Assembly: GCF_900302465.1 (NCBI RefSeq)
Contig: NZ_OMOR01000001.1
Location: forward strand, 310,001 to 374,000
DNA: 64,000 nt
DNA from: Ascidiaceihabitans donghaensis
Lineage (GTDB): Bacteria > Pseudomonadota > Alphaproteobacteria > Rhodobacterales > Rhodobacteraceae
Direction: 5' to 3'
A model generated the notes under the pieces. The model did no database searches, had not been told where the DNA came from, and saw nothing but the letters and a program-made list of their open reading frames with translations. The stretch's first letter is position 1. Every line of letters begins with the position of its first letter. Positions 43,601 through 53,650 of the stretch are shown one piece after another. Both the position numbers and the translations under genes were made by a program.

Positions 43601-44689
43601 ATGACGCTGGAACTTAAAGGCGTATCCAAAGTGGTGAACGGGGCAACACATATCCACCCGACCCATTTGACGCTGAACAAAGGGACGATGAACGTCCTTT
43701 TGGGGCCAACTTCTTCTGGCAAGACGTCCCTTATGCGTCTGATGGCGGGCCTTGATGTGCCAACCGAGGGTCAGGTGTTTTGGCAGGGCGAGGACGTCAC
43801 AGGTATGCGCGTGCAGGATCGCAAGGTCGCGATGGTCTACCAGCAATTCATCAATTACCCTTCGATGACCGTCTATGAAAATATCGCATCACCGTTGCGG
43901 CTGATGGGCAAATCACGCAGCGAAATTGATGCAGCAGTCCACAAAGCTGCCGACTTGATGCAGCTGTCTCCGATGTTGCAACGCAAGCCGTTGGAGCTGT
44001 CGGGCGGGCAACAACAACGCTGTGCCTTGGCACGCGCTTTGGTCAAGGACGCAGGGTTGGTTTTGCTGGACGAACCGCTGGCCAATCTGGATTACAAATT
44101 GCGCGAAGAGCTGCGCGTCGAAATCCCCAAGATCTTCGAAGAAGCGGGTTCAATCTTTGTTTATGCAACAACGGAACCCGAAGAAGCGCTTTTGCTTGGG
44201 GGGCATACGGCTGCCCTGTGGGAAGGACGCGTGACGCAGTTTGACCTGACACCAACGGTCTATCGCCGACCGGTAAACGCGACGACCGCGCGGGTTTTCA
44301 GTGACCCGCCGATGAATTTTTTGACAGTTACGAAATCCGGATCTGAAATTTCGTTTGGCGCGGGTCAGACTGTGGCGGCCACCGGATCAATGGCCACGCT
44401 TCATGATGGGACATATACAGCAGGCTTCCGGCCCAACCACGTTGAATTGTCGGCTCAAAGCAGCGGTGCGCTTGAATTCGACACACATCTGATTGTGACA
44501 GAGCTGACGGGGTCCGAGACTTTTGTGCATCTCGATCATCATGGCGAAAAGTGGGTTGGTTTGGTGCATGGCGTGCATGATTTACCATTGGGTGCAGCGT
44601 TGCCGGTCTATCTGGACCCAAGCCACATCTACATCTTTAGCGAAAATGGCGATCTGGTCGCCCCCGCATCCTACGCGCTTGCGGCCTGA
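43601..44689 (+). CDS. glpS: Glycerol ABC transporter ATPase GlpS
   Basis: The 362-residue protein has Walker A (GPTSSGKTS), an intact signature (LSGGQQQRCALARAL) and Walker B with Glu (VLLDEPLANLD). The switch histidine is missing: the segment reads YATTEPEEALL, with Thr191 where His is expected. A TOBE-like C-terminal domain follows. GlpS is paired with GlpT, and the defects of the two are complementary (see the findings). It is 10 bp after glpD. Confidence 0.9.
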   Translation: MTLELKGVSKVVNGATHIHPTHLTLNKGTMNVLLGPTSSGKTSLMRLMAGLDVPTEGQVFWQGEDVTGMRVQDRKVAMVYQQFINYPSMTVYENIASPLRLMGKSRSEIDAAVHKAADLMQLSPMLQRKPLELSGGQQQRCALARALVKDAGLVLLDEPLANLDYKLREELRVEIPKIFEEAGSIFVYATTEPEEALLLGGHTAALWEGRVTQFDLTPTVYRRPVNATTARVFSDPPMNFLTVTKSGSEISFGAGQTVAATGSMATLHDGTYTAGFRPNHVELSAQSSGALEFDTHLIVTELTGSETFVHLDHHGEKWVGLVHGVHDLPLGAALPVYLDPSHIYIFSENGDLVAPASYALAA

Positions 44690-44702
44690 GGGGGACAGAC
44701 AC

Positions 44703-45779
44703 ATGGCAAAAATCACGCTGCAAAATCTGGCACATTCCTACTATCCAAACCCCAAGGGCGAGGACGACTTTGCCCTGAAAGAGTTGAACCACGACTGGGC
44801 GGACGGCGAAGCCTATGCGCTGCTTGGGTCGTCGGGCTGTGGTAAATCAACGCTGCTGAACATCATTTCCGGGCTGTTGCACCCGTCGCAAGGCCGCATT
44901 CTGTTTGATGACAAGGATGTCACACAGGCCTCAACCGCGGACCGCAATATTGCGCAGGTTTTCCAGTTTCCGGTGGTCTACGACACGATGACTGTGCGCG
45001 ACAATCTGGCGTTTCCGCTGAAAAACCGCGGGGCCAGTGCGCAGTACATTCAGGACCGTGTGCAGCAAATCGGCCAAATGATCGGGATGGAGGCTGAGCT
45101 GAACAAGCGCGCCCGCGGTCTGACGGCAGACGCCAAGCAAAAAATATCGCTGGGGCGGGGCATGGTGCGCGAAGACGTGAACGCCTTGTTGTTTGACGAA
45201 CCACTGACGGTAATCGACCCGCATATGAAGTGGGAATTGCGCACGCAGTTGAAATCGCTGCACCACGAATTCGGACACACCATGATCTATGTGACCCACG
45301 ACCAAACAGAAGCGTTGACCTTCGCAGACAAGGTTGTGGTCATGTACGACGGGCGGGTTGTGCAGATCGGCACGCCGCAGGAATTGTTTGAAAAGCCACA
45401 GCATACTTTTGTGGGATACTTCATCGGGTCGCCGGGGATGAATGTCATTCCCGCTGAGATTACGGGAAAAACTGCGTCCGTGCATGGTGCGTCGCTGGAC
45501 CTGAACCGTGGGTATGACGCGTTAAGCGGCAAAGTCGAAATCGGGGTACGCCCTGAATTTGTGACATTGACGGACGGGCCGGGTCTGCCTGTCAGCATCC
45601 GCCGCGTCGAGGACGTGGGCCGCCACAAGATCGTGCGTGCCGACCTGTTTGGCACAGAAATCAACATTGTTGCGGGTGAAAGCACGTCAATCTCGCCCGA
45701 CATGACCAAAGTGGTCTTCGATCCGGCGCAAGTGAACGTTTACGTCGATGATTGGCTTCAAACCGGAAAGGCCGCCTGA
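44703..45779 (+). CDS. glpT: Glycerol ABC transporter ATPase GlpT
   Basis: The ATG at 44703 gives 358 residues. Walker A (GSSGCGKST), Walker B (LLFDEPLTVID) and the switch His (VTHDQTEALT) are intact. The signature is not: residues 140-145 read LTADAK instead of LSGGQ. A TOBE domain is present. The name follows the rhizobial glycerol transporter, not the enterobacterial glycerol-3-phosphate antiporter. Its stop overlaps the glpP start (TGATG). Confidence 0.9.
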   Translation: MAKITLQNLAHSYYPNPKGEDDFALKELNHDWADGEAYALLGSSGCGKSTLLNIISGLLHPSQGRILFDDKDVTQASTADRNIAQVFQFPVVYDTMTVRDNLAFPLKNRGASAQYIQDRVQQIGQMIGMEAELNKRARGLTADAKQKISLGRGMVREDVNALLFDEPLTVIDPHMKWELRTQLKSLHHEFGHTMIYVTHDQTEALTFADKVVVMYDGRVVQIGTPQELFEKPQHTFVGYFIGSPGMNVIPAEITGKTASVHGASLDLNRGYDALSGKVEIGVRPEFVTLTDGPGLPVSIRRVEDVGRHKIVRADLFGTEINIVAGESTSISPDMTKVVFDPAQVNVYVDDWLQTGKAA

Positions 45780-46648
45780 TGGAAAAAACAGTTAACCAAA
45801 AGGCGTGGTTCCTGATCCTTCCAGTCCTTTTGCTGGTCGCCTTTTCCGCCGTCATTCCGCTGATGACGGTCGTCAATTATTCGGTGCAGGACACCTTTGG
45901 GCAGAACGTCTTTTTCTGGGTGGGGCTTGAGTGGTTTTCCGAGATGTTGCAGTCCGAGCGCATGTGGGATGCATTGGGCCGTCAGTTGATGTTCTCGGCG
46001 ATCATCCTGACCATCCAGATTCCTCTGGGCATTTTTGTCGCCCTCAACATGCCCAAAAGTGGCTTTTGGTCCAGCCTGTGTCTGGTGTTGATGTCCTTGC
46101 CGCTGCTGATCCCGTGGAACGTGGTTGGCACCATCTGGCAGATTTTCGGGCGCGTCGATATTGGCCTTTTGGGCTATACGTTGGACACGCTGGGCATTTC
46201 CTACAACTACACGCAAAACACCTTTGCGGCATGGGCCACGATCATCGTGATGGATGTGTGGCATTGGACATCGCTGGTGGCGTTGCTGGCTTTTGCGGGG
46301 CTGAAATCCATCCCCGATGCCTATTATCAGGCTGCCAAGATTGATCAGGCCAGCCGCTGGGCCATCTTTCGCTACATCGAGCTGCCCAAGATGGCAGGGG
46401 TCTTGATGATCGCCATTCTTTTGCGCTTCATGGACAGTTTCATGATCTACACCGAACCTTTCGTGGTCACAGGTGGGGGTCCGGGCAATGCCACGACCCT
46501 GCTGTCGATTGATCTGGTCAAGATGGCTTTGGGCCAGTTTGATCTGGGGCCAGCGGCCGCGTTTTCCATCATGTATTATCTCGTTATCTTGTTGATTTCA
46601 TGGGTGTTCTACACCGTCATGACCAACATGGACAAAAAGGACGGCTAG
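45779..46648 (+). CDS. glpP: Glycerol ABC transporter permease GlpP
   Basis: The 289-residue permease has six membrane helices and an EAA-type loop (DAYYQAAKIDQASRWAIFRYIELPKM). It has the MalF-like arrangement of sugar and polyol transporters. It forms the channel with GlpQ. It starts in the stop codon of glpT. Confidence 0.9.
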   Translation: MEKTVNQKAWFLILPVLLLVAFSAVIPLMTVVNYSVQDTFGQNVFFWVGLEWFSEMLQSERMWDALGRQLMFSAIILTIQIPLGIFVALNMPKSGFWSSLCLVLMSLPLLIPWNVVGTIWQIFGRVDIGLLGYTLDTLGISYNYTQNTFAAWATIIVMDVWHWTSLVALLAFAGLKSIPDAYYQAAKIDQASRWAIFRYIELPKMAGVLMIAILLRFMDSFMIYTEPFVVTGGGPGNATTLLSIDLVKMALGQFDLGPAAAFSIMYYLVILLISWVFYTVMTNMDKKDG

Positions 46649-46651
46649 CGC

Positions 46652-47524
<873 letters not shown>

Positions 47525-47539
47525 GAAAGGGATCAGACA

Positions 47540-47812
47540 ATGGCTTGGATGGCATGGACATGGCCCACCGCGATTTTCTTCATCATCATCGCTTGCATTT
47601 TGACCGTCTTCACGGTGCTGGCGATCAAATACCCTGAAACGCCCCGCAAGGGTGTTTTACGGATCGAGACGACGCGTGGCGATCGTCTTTTCATCACACT
47701 GCTTGGCTCTGCCTTTATCAATTTGGCATGGCTGGGCGTGATTGGCGCAAACCAACCTTTTGCGCTGCTTGTATGCCTTGTTTACGCGGCGGCGGTGTTT
47801 CGCTGGGTGTAG
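47540..47812 (+). CDS. DUF2160 small membrane protein of the glycerol transporter
   Basis: The 90-residue protein starts MAWMAWTWPTAIFFIIIAC and has about three hydrophobic segments with the conserved loop YPETPRKGVLRIETTRGDRL. It is found in glycerol ABC operons between the permeases and the binding protein. It may be an accessory subunit of the membrane complex, but no function is established. Confidence 0.87.
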   Translation: MAWMAWTWPTAIFFIIIACILTVFTVLAIKYPETPRKGVLRIETTRGDRLFITLLGSAFINLAWLGVIGANQPFALLVCLVYAAAVFRWV

Positions 47813-47852
47813 TTGGGCCAACCAAACGACCAATTCCAATAGGGAGGGAATT

Positions 47853-49574
47853 ATGAAGTTTATCTTGAAATCAAGCACAGCACTGACGCTGGGGCTTGGA
47901 ATGACAAGCGGTGCGGCTTTTGCCGACATGGATGCCGCAAAGTCGTTCCTTGACGCAGAAATCGGTGAACTGTCCACGTTATCGCGGGCAGACCAAGAAG
48001 CCGAAATGCAGTTCTTTGTGGATGCTGCCGCACCTTACAAAGACATGGAAATCAAGGTGGTGTCTGAAACCATCGCGACACACCAGTACGAAAGCGAAGT
48101 GCTGGCGCCAGCGTTCGAAGCCATCACTGGTATCAAGGTCACGCATGACTTGATCGGCGAAGGCGATGTTGTGGAAAAGCTGCAAACGCAAATGCAGTCG
48201 GGCGAAAACATCTATGACGCCTATATCAACGACTCTGATCTGATCGGTACACACTGGCGTTACAAGCAAGTGCGCAACCTGACAGACTGGATGGCAGGCG
48301 AAGGCGCATCCGTGACGTTGCCCACGCTGGATATCGCGGACTTTATCGGTACGTCATTCACGACAGGCCCCGATGGCAAGCTGTACCAGCTGCCCACACA
48401 GCAGTTCGCGAACCTGTATTGGTTCCGCTATGACTGGTTCAACGACGACAAAAACAAAGCCGACTTCCAAGCGAAATACGGCTATGATCTGGGCGTTCCG
48501 GTCAACTGGTCTGCTTACGAAGACATCGCGGAATTCTTCACGGGCCGCGACCTGAGCCACCTCGACGTTGAAGGCGAAGTCTTTGGCAACATGGACTACG
48601 GCAAGAAGGACCCGTCTTTGGGTTGGCGTTACACCGACGCGTGGATGTCCATGGCTGGTATGGGTGACGCGGGCGAACCAAACGGTCTGCCAGTCGACGA
48701 GTGGGGCATTCGTGTGAACGAAAATTCACAACCTACCGGATCCTGTGTCGCACGTGGCGGGGCCACAAACGCCCCTGCGGCGGTTTATGCTGTGACCAAA
48801 GCGATTGAATGGCTCGACAAGTATACGCCACCGGCCGCTGCGGGCATGACATTTGGCGAAGCGGGTCCAATCCCGGCGCAAGGCAACATTGCCCAGCAAA
48901 TGTTCTGGTACACAGCCTTCACGGCGGACACTGTGAAACCCGGTTTGCCTGTGATGAATGAAGACGGCACGCCTAAGTGGCGGATGGCACCATCCCCGCA
49001 CGGCGTATACTGGAAAGAGGGCCAGAAAATCGGCTACCAAGACGCCGGTTCCTGGACTTTGATGGAATCCACACCCGTGGATCGCGCCCAAGCCGCTTGG
49101 CTTTATGCGCAGTTTGTTGTGTCCAAAACAGTTGACTTGAAAAAGTCTGATGTGGGTCTGACCTTCATTCGTGAAAGCACCATTGCGTCCGAGCACTTCA
49201 CAGAACGCGCGCCACGTTTGGGTGGTTTGGTGGAATTCTACCGCTCTCCTGCGCGCATCCAGTGGTCGCCAACGGGTACAAACGTGCCTGATTATCCAAA
49301 GCTGGCGCAGCTGTGGTGGCAGAACATCGGCGACGCGATGTCCGGTGCAAAGACCCCTCAGGAAGCACTTGATCAGCTGTGTGCCGATCAGGAAAAAGTT
49401 CTGTCGCGTCTTGAGCGTGCAGGCGTCCAAGGTGATCTTGGTCCAAAGCTGAACGAGGAAATGAGCGCCGAGCACTGGTTCTCACAGCCGGGCGCACCTT
49501 ACGCCAAGCTTGAGAACGAGGACGAAGAGCCAAAAACAGTTGCTTATGACGAGCTGATCAAATCCTGGCAATAA
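47853..49574 (+). CDS. glpV: Glycerol-binding periplasmic protein GlpV
   Basis: The ATG at 47853, preceded by AGGGAGG, gives 573 residues with a signal peptide ending AAFADM. The binding-protein fold of extracellular solute-binding family 1 is seen (IKVVSETIATHQYESEVLAP, YDAYINDSDLIGTHWRYK, LPTQQFANLYWFRYDWF). It is longer than most family members, as is usual for GlpV. It is the substrate receptor for the GlpPQST complex. Confidence 0.9.
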   Translation: MKFILKSSTALTLGLGMTSGAAFADMDAAKSFLDAEIGELSTLSRADQEAEMQFFVDAAAPYKDMEIKVVSETIATHQYESEVLAPAFEAITGIKVTHDLIGEGDVVEKLQTQMQSGENIYDAYINDSDLIGTHWRYKQVRNLTDWMAGEGASVTLPTLDIADFIGTSFTTGPDGKLYQLPTQQFANLYWFRYDWFNDDKNKADFQAKYGYDLGVPVNWSAYEDIAEFFTGRDLSHLDVEGEVFGNMDYGKKDPSLGWRYTDAWMSMAGMGDAGEPNGLPVDEWGIRVNENSQPTGSCVARGGATNAPAAVYAVTKAIEWLDKYTPPAAAGMTFGEAGPIPAQGNIAQQMFWYTAFTADTVKPGLPVMNEDGTPKWRMAPSPHGVYWKEGQKIGYQDAGSWTLMESTPVDRAQAAWLYAQFVVSKTVDLKKSDVGLTFIRESTIASEHFTERAPRLGGLVEFYRSPARIQWSPTGTNVPDYPKLAQLWWQNIGDAMSGAKTPQEALDQLCADQEKVLSRLERAGVQGDLGPKLNEEMSAEHWFSQPGAPYAKLENEDEEPKTVAYDELIKSWQ

Positions 49575-49670
49575 CGTCACTATGAACTGATGTGCGGGGC
49601 GTGATCTACATGCGCCCCGCACCCCAACGACCACGATCTTCCCTGATGGCCAGTGATATGGCACACCTTC

Positions 49671-49700
49671 GGAGGTGGCCCCACGGCTGCCTCCTTTTTT
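49671..49700 (+). terminator. Intrinsic terminator in the glpK leader
   Basis: GGAGGTGGCC and GGCTGCCTCC pair (two wobble pairs) around a CCAC loop and are followed by six T residues. It lies 21 bp before the glpK ATG. It could end the transporter transcript or attenuate glpK. A separate hairpin without a U-tract (arms TGCGGGGCG and CGCCCCGCA, 49593-49621) precedes it. Confidence 0.75.
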
Positions 49701-49721
49701 GCGACCAAACGGAACTTTGCG

Positions 49722-51209
49722 ATGAAATATGTACTGGCAATTGATCAAGGCACCACATCCACGCGGGCGATCATCTTTGATCAAAGTTTGAATGTTATTG
49801 CCACTGCCCAAGAAGAATTCCCGCAGATTTTCCCGCAATCTGGCTGGGTCGAGCATGATCCAAACGACCTATGGAGCACGACAGCAGGCACCTGCCGCGC
49901 CGTCATTGAACGCGCCAACATTGGCGCTGAAAACATTGTGTCCATCGGCATCACCAACCAACGCGAAACCACCATTGTGTGGGACCGCAACACCGGTCAA
50001 CCGTTGCACAACGCGATTGTCTGGCAAGACCGCCGCACCGCTGACTTTTGCAAAGAATTGTCCGCGGCAGGGCACGGTGACATGTTTGCGGATCGCACAG
50101 GATTGCTGCTGGACCCGTATTTCTCCGGTACCAAACTGAAATGGATTTTGGACAACGTTGAAGGCGCACGTGCCAAGGCCCAGAACGGCGATTTGCTGTT
50201 TGGCACCGTCGACACCTATCTGATCTGGAAGCTGACGGGGGGCGCGTCCCACGTGACAGACGCCACCAATGCCGCCCGGACCATGCTGTATGACATCCGT
50301 AAAGGGCGTTGGAGCGAGACGATCTGCGATCTGTTCGACATTCCCATGTCCATGTTGCCGCAGGTCAAAGACAGCGCCGCCGATTTTGGCGAAAGCCGCG
50401 CCGATCTGTTTGGTCGCCCCATCCCGATTTGCGGTGTGGCGGGTGACCAACAGGCCGCGACCATCGGGCAGGCCTGTTTTGAACCGGGCATGATGAAGTC
50501 TACATATGGCACCGGATGTTTTGCGCTTTTGAACACCGGCGATACGCCTGTGAAATCCAACAATCGTTTGCTGACGACCATCGCATATCAATTGGACGGC
50601 AAACCCACTTATGCGTTGGAAGGGTCGATTTTTGTGGCGGGGGCTGTGGTGCAATGGCTGCGCGACGGGTTGAAAATGATCCGTGATGCATCTGAAACGC
50701 AAGGCTTGGCTGAGGGTGCTGATGACACGCAATCAGTCGTGCTTGTGCCTGCGTTTACAGGGCTGGGGGCGCCCTATTGGAACCCGGAATGTCGGGGGGC
50801 CATATATGGGCTAACGCGAAATTCAGGCCCAAATGAATTGGCCAAAGCGGCGTTGGAAAGCGTCGGTTATCAGACGCGTGATTTGCTGGATGCGATGCGT
50901 GCGGATTGGTCCACCGAAGGGGCCACTGCGGTTTTGCGCGTGGACGGGGGCATGAGCGCCTCTGACTGGGCCATGCAGTTTCTGGCCGACATCATCGACG
51001 CGCCTGTGGATCGTCCGCAGGTCTTGGAAACGACAGCGCTGGGGGTGGCCTGGTTGGCGGGGATGAAAGCGGGGATCATGCCCGGCCAACAAGAATTTGC
51101 ACAACAATGGGCGCTGGACCGCCAGTTCACAGCCAATATGGCAGATGACATACGCGACCAAAAATACGCGGACTGGCGGCGGGCTGTGGCGTGCACGCTT
51201 GAGTATTGA
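49722..51209 (+). CDS. glpK: Glycerol kinase
   Basis: The ATG at 49722 gives 495 residues, the normal length. The FGGY-family motifs are complete: [16 protein letters not shown] at the N-terminus, [23 protein letters not shown], and [18 protein letters not shown] near the end. It phosphorylates glycerol to glycerol 3-phosphate, the substrate of GlpD and inducer of GlpR. It follows glpV after 147 bp with a terminator-like stem. Confidence 0.95.
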   Translation: MKYVLAIDQGTTSTRAIIFDQSLNVIATAQEEFPQIFPQSGWVEHDPNDLWSTTAGTCRAVIERANIGAENIVSIGITNQRETTIVWDRNTGQPLHNAIVWQDRRTADFCKELSAAGHGDMFADRTGLLLDPYFSGTKLKWILDNVEGARAKAQNGDLLFGTVDTYLIWKLTGGASHVTDATNAARTMLYDIRKGRWSETICDLFDIPMSMLPQVKDSAADFGESRADLFGRPIPICGVAGDQQAATIGQACFEPGMMKSTYGTGCFALLNTGDTPVKSNNRLLTTIAYQLDGKPTYALEGSIFVAGAVVQWLRDGLKMIRDASETQGLAEGADDTQSVVLVPAFTGLGAPYWNPECRGAIYGLTRNSGPNELAKAALESVGYQTRDLLDAMRADWSTEGATAVLRVDGGMSASDWAMQFLADIIDAPVDRPQVLETTALGVAWLAGMKAGIMPGQQEFAQQWALDRQFTANMADDIRDQKYADWRRAVACTLEY

Positions 51210-51212
51210 TCG

Positions 51213-52358
51213 ATGATGTCTGCACCGTTTTCCTTCGCCTGTCCCACAAAAGTGCATTTCGGGGTCGGGACCCATCGGGATATTCTGGACTTTCTACCGC
51301 AAAACGCAGCCCGTGTTGTGGTTGTCAAAGGTGCCTCTGACGGGGCATCTGCACCGTTGCGTGCTATCCTGGATACCGGTGAGTTTACTGTTGATATCGT
51401 GACATGCCGGGTTGAGCCGACAGTTGAAACGGTCAATGATGCGCTGGGCCAACTGGGGTCACAGCCAGTAGACTGTGTCGTTGTGTGCGGCGGCGGGTCG
51501 GCGATTGATACCGGAAAGGCGTTGACCTTGGCGCTTGACCGCGGGCGCGCATTATCGGACGCGGATTTTGGACAGTTTCATGCGCATGGACGCGCCATAA
51601 CCCTGATCGTATTGCCCACAACTGCAGGCACCGGCGCCGAAGTGACATCAAATGCGGTTCTTGGATCTGCGCAAACCACCGCCAAGGTCAGTTTGCGCGG
51701 CCCCGCTTTGCAGCCTGACATTGCGATTGTGGACCCGTCCCTCATGCTATCGGCCCCGCGCAAGGTCGCGTTATTTTCAGGTTTGGATGCGGTTGTTCAG
51801 AACATTGAGGCGCATACGTCGTCTGCAGCGACCCCGTTTTCGTGCGCTTTGACGACGCCAGCCGTTGGCGCAAGCATCGCGGCTGTGCGTCAGGTGATGG
51901 AGGCGCCTGATGAAGATGCGTGGACACGCCTTGCCTGGAGCAGCTTGTCCAGCGGGTTGGCCTTGGCGAATGGGGGGTTGGGCGTTGCGCATGGTTTGGC
52001 ATCTGTTCTGGGTGGGGCGTATCAAGCGCCACACGGGGCGCTGTGTGGCAGGCTTTTGGCGCCAACGTTGCGGGCCAATCTGGCATCGGAAGAGGCCAGT
52101 ACAGACATACAAGGTCGGATCAGGTTTTGCATTGACGCGATTGCGCAGGTCTTTGCGCCTGTTGATGTAAGTGACCCGTTGTCGGGGTTTGAGCAATGGG
52201 TGCAAATACAGGGTTTGCCGCGTTTGGCGCATTGGGGGGTGATGGCCAATGACATTCCTGCTTTGGCGCAAGCCGGTGTGCAAGCATCGTCCAGCAAAAA
52301 GAACGCGGTGCCTTTAGGTCCTGCTGATCTTGCGCAAATTCTGGAAGCAGCGCTTTAG
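51213..52358 (+). CDS. Iron-containing alcohol dehydrogenase homologue with altered metal site
   Basis: The 381-residue protein has the group III dehydrogenase pattern: the GGGSAID nucleotide loop, TTAGTGAEVTSNAVL, and the metal domain. Metal ligands Asp192 (GLDAVVQ), His (GVAHGLAS) and His (APHGALCG) are present. The residue four after Asp192, normally His, is Gln196. It begins 3 bp after glpK, so a role with glycerol, dihydroxyacetone or an aldehyde is likely. Metal use may be weakened or different. The stop codons of this gene and phnM overlap by four bases. Confidence 0.82.
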   Translation: MMSAPFSFACPTKVHFGVGTHRDILDFLPQNAARVVVVKGASDGASAPLRAILDTGEFTVDIVTCRVEPTVETVNDALGQLGSQPVDCVVVCGGGSAIDTGKALTLALDRGRALSDADFGQFHAHGRAITLIVLPTTAGTGAEVTSNAVLGSAQTTAKVSLRGPALQPDIAIVDPSLMLSAPRKVALFSGLDAVVQNIEAHTSSAATPFSCALTTPAVGASIAAVRQVMEAPDEDAWTRLAWSSLSSGLALANGGLGVAHGLASVLGGAYQAPHGALCGRLLAPTLRANLASEEASTDIQGRIRFCIDAIAQVFAPVDVSDPLSGFEQWVQIQGLPRLAHWGVMANDIPALAQAGVQASSSKKNAVPLGPADLAQILEAAL

Positions 52359-53512
52359 GCGACCCGAAGGCCCCGGCACCAAACGCCATGGATCAAGGGC
52401 AGCCCGCCATAGACATCAAACATCACAAGATCTGCGCGTGTGTTTAAAGCCAGTGATCCCCTGTCGGACAGGCCGCAGCCCTTTGCGGGATTGCCAGTGA
52501 CTGTAGCCAACCCCGCGGCCATATCGTCCCAAAGCTCTGCCAGTTGCAGCGCGCCTTGCAGCAAAGCGGCTGGAATGTAGTCGGATGACAGAATGTCCAA
52601 ATGGCCCAATTCTGCCAGCTCCAGTGCCGCGACGTTCCCGGAATGTGACCCACCGCGCACCAAGTTCGGGGCGCCCATGATTGTGGCCATTTGTGCGTCT
52701 TTGCTGGCTTTGGCCGCCTCGATGCTTGTGGGGAATTCTGCCAGCGTCACCCCGTTGGCATGGCTGTGCGTCACTTGATCTGCGGTGGTGTCGTCGTGGC
52801 TGGCAAGGGTCGCGCCATAACGTGCTGCCGCGGCAATGGCTGCATCTTCATGTTTGGTGCCAAGTTTTGCCTGTAATCCGTAAAGAAAGTCGATGTAGTC
52901 GCCGAAGTTGTCGCGGGACAGCCCGTTTTTCCCGCACACGTAGTCTTCGAATTTCTTGAGATCGCGGAATTGCCGCTGACCAGGTGTGTGATCCATCAAG
53001 GACACGATACCGATGTGGTCGTCTAGGCCGAATTCCTCCAGCTCTTCCGCGAGTGTTTCAGAACAGAGTTCGGCACGCAAATGGATGTGATGACTGATCC
53101 GCAAGACATTGTCGTCGCGCATGGCCAACAGGTCGTCGGCCATGGAACGGGCGTAGCGTCCGTAGCGCTTTTTGCCGCTGTCTGACACGATGGATCCCAC
53201 GCGAATTGCATCAAAAACGGTCGTAACTCCGCAGCCTGCCATCTCTCGATCATGCCCCAAAATCGCGGCCTTGTGCGGCCAATTGACTTTGGGGCGGGGC
53301 TGCATGTGCCGTTCAAGGTTATCGGTGTGAAGTTCGATCAGGCCGGGCGCTAAGAACCGCCCTTCGCAATCAATTGCAAAGGGTGGGACATGGGTGCCTT
53401 GATGAATATCCACGATTTGCCCGTTTTGGACACGAAGCCCTCCAACAATTACGTCTGTGGGTAATATCAAACGGGCATTGGCAAAGACGATGTCGGTCTG
53501 TGTTGTGGTCAT
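52355..53512 (-). CDS. phnM: Alpha-D-ribose 1-methylphosphonate 5-triphosphate diphosphohydrolase PhnM
   Basis: The 385-residue amidohydrolase-fold enzyme has the PhnM-specific start of the metal site, LAPGLIELHTDNLERHMQPRP. It also has DHTPGQRQF, TLASHDDTTADQV and SSDYIPAALL. In the C-P lyase pathway it removes pyrophosphate from the ribose triphosphate intermediate. No other phn gene is in the window on this side, so it appears to be a single transcription unit. It is convergent with the dehydrogenase gene. Confidence 0.93.
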   Translation of the reverse strand: MTTTQTDIVFANARLILPTDVIVGGLRVQNGQIVDIHQGTHVPPFAIDCEGRFLAPGLIELHTDNLERHMQPRPKVNWPHKAAILGHDREMAGCGVTTVFDAIRVGSIVSDSGKKRYGRYARSMADDLLAMRDDNVLRISHHIHLRAELCSETLAEELEEFGLDDHIGIVSLMDHTPGQRQFRDLKKFEDYVCGKNGLSRDNFGDYIDFLYGLQAKLGTKHEDAAIAAAARYGATLASHDDTTADQVTHSHANGVTLAEFPTSIEAAKASKDAQMATIMGAPNLVRGGSHSGNVAALELAELGHLDILSSDYIPAALLQGALQLAELWDDMAAGLATVTGNPAKGCGLSDRGSLALNTRADLVMFDVYGGLPLIHGVWCRGLRVA

Positions 53513-53541
53513 GCGGCCACCTTATTGTCGGGATGCGAACT

Positions 53542-53564
53542 CTATACAACTAGACAATGTATTC
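53542..53564. promoter_or_regulatory. Possible PhnF-type site upstream of phnM
   Basis: On the minus strand, TTGTCTAG is followed directly by TTGTATAG, an 8-bp direct repeat with one mismatch. It lies about 35-50 bp ahead of the phnM start. A GntR-type regulator such as PhnF would be a natural ligand, but none is encoded nearby. Confidence 0.3.
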
Positions 53565-53650
53565 CGCATGAGGCCACCATTTGCAATTCCTTTTAACAAA
53601 CGGTTTGCAGGTGAGCCTGTGACGCTGACGTTTGATGGTGGCTGCGGGTT

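Noticed and set aside
49593-49621. Hairpin TGCGGGGCG/CGCCCCGCA after glpV as a terminator
   Set aside because: It is followed by ACCCC, not by a T-tract. The better terminator is at 49671-49700.
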